Assembly (NCBI GenBank): GCA_008638375.1
Contig: VIRR01000524.1
Span: 62,001-126,000 of the forward strand
Direction: 5' to 3'
From: Nyssa sinensis
Taxonomy: Eukaryota; Streptophyta; Magnoliopsida; Cornales; Nyssaceae
DNA length: 64,000 bases
The notes beneath the pieces were generated by a model. That model did not search any database. It saw only the letters and a list, made by a program, of their open reading frames with translations, and was not told where the DNA came from. The position numbers were made by a program, and so were the translations under genes. Shown here in pieces: positions 61,107 to 64,000 of this stretch (its first letter is position 1; each line of letters starts with the position of its first letter).

Positions 61107-62744
61107 CTAAGGAACCCTACATACATATATTTCATGTTAGAACCATATTTGAGTGCAATGTGACATTATTTAGTTACGCGTGTCTCATTATAGTTTAAAC
61201 AACACAATCTAGGATTATGATAAAGTCCCTCACATTCTAATTCCATTGGAGCATCCTTAGACTCTTGTTAGAATTCATTTACATCAAATATATGGTTTTG
61301 AAACAATTGGGACAGCAGCTGCACCATCCCCATTTATTCTGCTTATAAGCTTCATTTTTAACTTTCAAGTGAGTCGTTCCAACACTTATATCTAGCATCT
61401 TGAATCATCATTTAGAAAAATCATTTAACTTTAATTAAGGTGTTTTTTTTTAATCTCTAGCAGCATTTTTCCTTACCATTTCTCGCATTTAGAATTCCTT
61501 TGATAATCCAATCATGCTAATTATAACCTACGTACTGCTAGGATTGTTTTAACACCATTAATCATTAGCCAAATAGTTTAATCAACACTCATTAATCATG
61601 ATGCATCCTTCGACATCATATATGTTGTTCTTGTATCCATGTAATTACTATTCCATGCAAAACTTGTAAGGAATTCAAGACTAGTTTAGAATTTTATTCA
61701 ATTCTTAATTGAATTTGAGTTCTTAGTCATTTTTAAATGTTTCTTTTCTGATTAAATTAAAGAATAAGAGATTAGAACTAGAATTCATACTTTGATTGTT
61801 CAAGAATTCAACCTTTAGGTTACTCCTCCTTAAGCTTCATTCTTTCTTCTTCTTGTTCTCTTGTTTTCTCTACTTTCTTCCTTGCTTTATTATTCTATCT
61901 AGCACAATTTAGAGAGCTTCTTACTTGTCTCTATAATTTATTTTGTAAGGCATAATAGATATAAACATGTATCTATATGTGGGCTAGGTGTCACCTTGTG
62001 AACTCCCACATATTTGAAGTGTCTTGCTCTTATTAGCTCTATATTTCCTCTCTCATACTAATCTGTTTTTTTCTCCCTTTTTGTGTATATATATATATTA
62101 TAAATATATATATATATATCATATTTATAATATATATATATATATACACACATATAGACAAATCTCTACACAAGCTCCTCAAGAATAGTCAACAATGATG
62201 AGCCAGATATTCCAAATTGTGGGTCTCTTGCCCATGTGAACAATTGTATTTTTTACCTTTCTCTAATTAAAATTAACTTGGATAATTATATGGTTTAGGT
62301 TATAACATAGGATTAGTAAAAATGTATCTCACTTAAACACCCTAATTAACCCAATTAGGATTAACTTAATTCACTAATCATGTATTAATATTACTAATTA
62401 AACATAATTAGTTTAGATATAACAATTTTTAAGAACCCTCTAATAACCTATCACAAACTAGGTTTGTTTAGTTAATTATGCTTAACCTTAGAATAGGGAC
62501 TAACCTAATTAATTATGTTCTAACTTAAGAATCATTTTAAAAGCCTACTAGAAATATCGTTTTGTTCTTAATTTCTCCTACTAGGATTTTAATGATTGCC
62601 TCACTATCCATACTAGTCAACTCATCGTTTTTAATCACACAGTTAGGCTTAAAGCATACTCTAATCTATACTTTATCATTACTTGAAGTGGATTCACCTA
62701 TAACAATAAAGTATAATAAAAGTAATAAGATGTAGGATATTACA

Positions 62745-62749
62745 AAGAG
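62745..62749. repeat. Right TSD of H (AAGAG)
   Basis: Matches 22377-22381. Confidence 0.85.
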
Positions 62750-62844
62750 TCCTCATGATGTATAAGCAGCTCATGATGTGAAAGAGCCTAAAAAACCAGA
62801 CTTGCGTGTGTATGTATTGTGTTTCGGCTAGAGAGAAAGAAAAA

Positions 62845-62873
62845 GATGAAAAAGAAGAAGAAGAAGAAGAAGG
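62845..62873. repeat. (AAG)n microsatellite in V leader
   Basis: A GAAGAAGAA run in the purine-rich leader of V, just upstream of the donor near 62988. Confidence 0.85.
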
Positions 62874-63811
62874 GAGAGAAGATGGAAAGGGAGTTTCCAT
62901 GCACCATAAACCCAAGCTTGAGAATTCAATTAGGAGTTTAGAGGGTCCAGAATCGAGCCTAAGAAGAAGAGACAATTTTGTTTAGAAGGTAAACACAACA
63001 ATAACTTTCTCTTTCTAGAATATTCTCTATCAACATGCAGTTTAATGGAATTAGGGTGCATATATGATCCTTATTGATGACGTACTACAGTTTTAGAGTA
63101 AAAATGGTACCTAGTAGAGCCTAAAACAATAGGATTCATGAAAACTGCCATTGATGAAGAACTCTGAATTGGGTCTGAACCAACTAAAACTAAACTAGGT
63201 TTGGTTGGTTAGGGCTTAAACTATAGATTACAAGGGTTCTAAATCCATAAAAATAATTATGAATGGACCAACAAAGAGAGAATAAAATCGAGTTGCAGGT
63301 CACGACCCAAATAACCGACTTCACGAATCAAGCACCAAGCTTGATTTTTAGAACAAGGTTCTAAATCATTAAAATGAGGTTCACAACAAGCCAAGAACCA
63401 TGGATAATCCTTTAAATGAACGCTAACACCTTGATTGAAGCCCCAAAAACTCATAGCCTTGGAAACAGGTCGAAAGGACGTTTAGAAATGAATGAAATAG
63501 AGGTTAAATTTTTTTGCGTTTTAGGGTTACTGTTCATCATTTGAGGAAGAAGATGAACGGTAATGGTTCCTCAGGTCCGATTTGGTTTTGGTTTCAGGTT
63601 GGGTCGAAACACACCCAAGTGTAATAACGGTTAGTTAAAACTACATCGTTTTAGGTTTTGGTTTAAAAGATTTTAAATGGAAATGATCTATTTGGCAACA
63701 AAGTTAAAGGCTTAATTTAATAAGCTTATACAGAATAAGGTTAGCTTATCCATGTTTTCATTCCTTGTCTGCTGTTTGGTAAAGAAAAAATCAGAAAAAA
63801 AAGGGAGTCGC

Positions 63812-63895
63812 AGCTCCCTATGATTCGAACCCAAAACCTCTCACACATGAGAGATTTAACCCTTATGCATGGGGCCACTGTGCCAACTTCACACG
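63812..63895 (-). other. tRNA-like A/B-box module in V
   Basis: Reverse complement: TGGCACAGTGG at 63885-63875, identical to E5 and E6, and GGTTCGAATCA at 63831-63821. It is followed by TATA-rich DNA. Antisense to the LTR. Confidence 0.5.
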
Positions 63896-64000
63896 TGTAT
63901 ATATATTAACAGAATATATATAATATATTAAATAAAAATTAAATTAAATTAATTAAAATAAATGTTTTTCGTACCCGAATAAAATAAAAGAAGTGTGTAT

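Larger units (their letters stand above)
22382..62744 (-). mobile_element. H: Tekay/Del-like Ty3-gypsy chromovirus carrying eight nested insertions
   Basis: The TSD AAGAG stands at 22377-22381 and again at 62745-62749, 40.4 kb apart. The two LTRs (net 2,587 and 2,630 bp, roughly 92% alike by eye where compared) bracket an internal region with a Met-tRNA primer site, gag, protease, reverse transcriptase, RNase H, integrase, chromodomain and polypurine tract, all on the minus strand in the normal gypsy order. Subtracting the insertions leaves about 4.8 kb of internal DNA and about 10.0 kb in total, a usual size for this lineage. Every gene is broken, so H is dead. The chromodomain and the Met-tRNA site favour the Tekay/Del clade. 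Confidence 0.92.
55962..62744 (-). mobile_element. H 5' LTR (right copy), interrupted by E8
   Basis: Sense start at 62744 (TGTAATATCCTACATC), sense end at 55962, where the terminal CA has become TA. Net length 2,630 bp. Micro-exon counterpart 61069-61106. E8 lies at 56910-61057, within ten bases of that micro-exon's donor; the left LTR gives the empty site near 23325. Confidence 0.9.
21894..64000 (+). mobile_element. Element V: long LTR (solo or 5' LTR), interrupted by H, runs off the window
   Basis: V starts at 21894 with GGTAACACCCCGACC, one base off the usual TGTAACACCCC. Its first 488 bp (21894-22381) resemble the start of E1. H interrupts it at TSD AAGAG, and V resumes at 62750. The second part has a purine-rich leader with (AAG)n near 62845-62873, a donor TAGAAG|GTAAAC near 62988, and an antisense tRNA-like module at 63812-63895. 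Its right end, TSD and type are outside the window. Confidence 0.65.

Overview
This window looks like nuclear DNA of a flowering plant with a large, repeat-rich genome. It is AT-rich, full of (TA)n microsatellites, and packed with plant-type Ty3/gypsy LTR retrotransposons (initiator-Met-tRNA primer sites, a chromodomain at the end of the integrase of one element, a Tat-type reverse transcriptase in another). I found no host protein-coding gene, no rRNA or tRNA gene and no CRISPR. Almost every base can be placed in a nest of LTR elements whose boundaries I fixed from 5-bp target-site duplications (TSDs) and, for five of them, from the matching empty site in the sister LTR. The species cannot be named from what I see.

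Layout. The oldest layer is a decayed Tat-type gypsy polyprotein on the minus strand (19310-21893). Element X (1-19309, minus; left end outside the window) sits in its integrase zinc-finger region. X is non-autonomous: two LTRs of about 3.9 kb around an 840-bp core with a 61-bp tandem repeat. X's left LTR carries solo LTR W (1365-5200). X's right LTR carries element Y (9734-15177) and solo LTR Z (15520-19154). Element V (from 21894, plus, running off the right edge) is inserted in the Tat polyprotein from the other side. Inside V lies H (22382-62744, TSD AAGAG), a Tekay/Del-like chromovirus with gag, protease, reverse transcriptase, RNase H, integrase and chromodomain all recognisable but broken. 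H's own DNA is only about 10.0 kb; the other 30 kb are eight later insertions: E1 and E8 in its LTRs, E7 in gag, E6 in integrase, and E2 in the chromodomain, with E3 and E5 inside E2 and E4 inside E3. The deepest chain is Tat > V > H > E2 > E3 > E4.

The inserted LTRs (W, Z, E1-E8) are all solo LTRs of 3.2-5.4 kb beginning about TGTAAYACCC and ending about GTGACA. Though they look diverged from each other, they share an internal plan on the sense strand: a U3 with (TA)n, a purine-rich leader ending in a splice-donor-like site, often an antisense tRNA-like A/B-box module, two or more copies of a 120-150-bp degenerate module, a predicted 38-84-nt micro-exon bounded by a YAG acceptor and a very uniform GTRAGTAA-type donor, a variable block of tandem repeats or hairpins, a GAGCT/AGCTC stem-loop, a second T-rich acceptor, and a conserved terminal block. 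Element Y gives circumstantial support for splicing: its 5' LTR stops exactly at the predicted first donor and is joined directly to the primer binding site. This conserved, apparently spliced LTR leader is my best candidate for an undescribed system.
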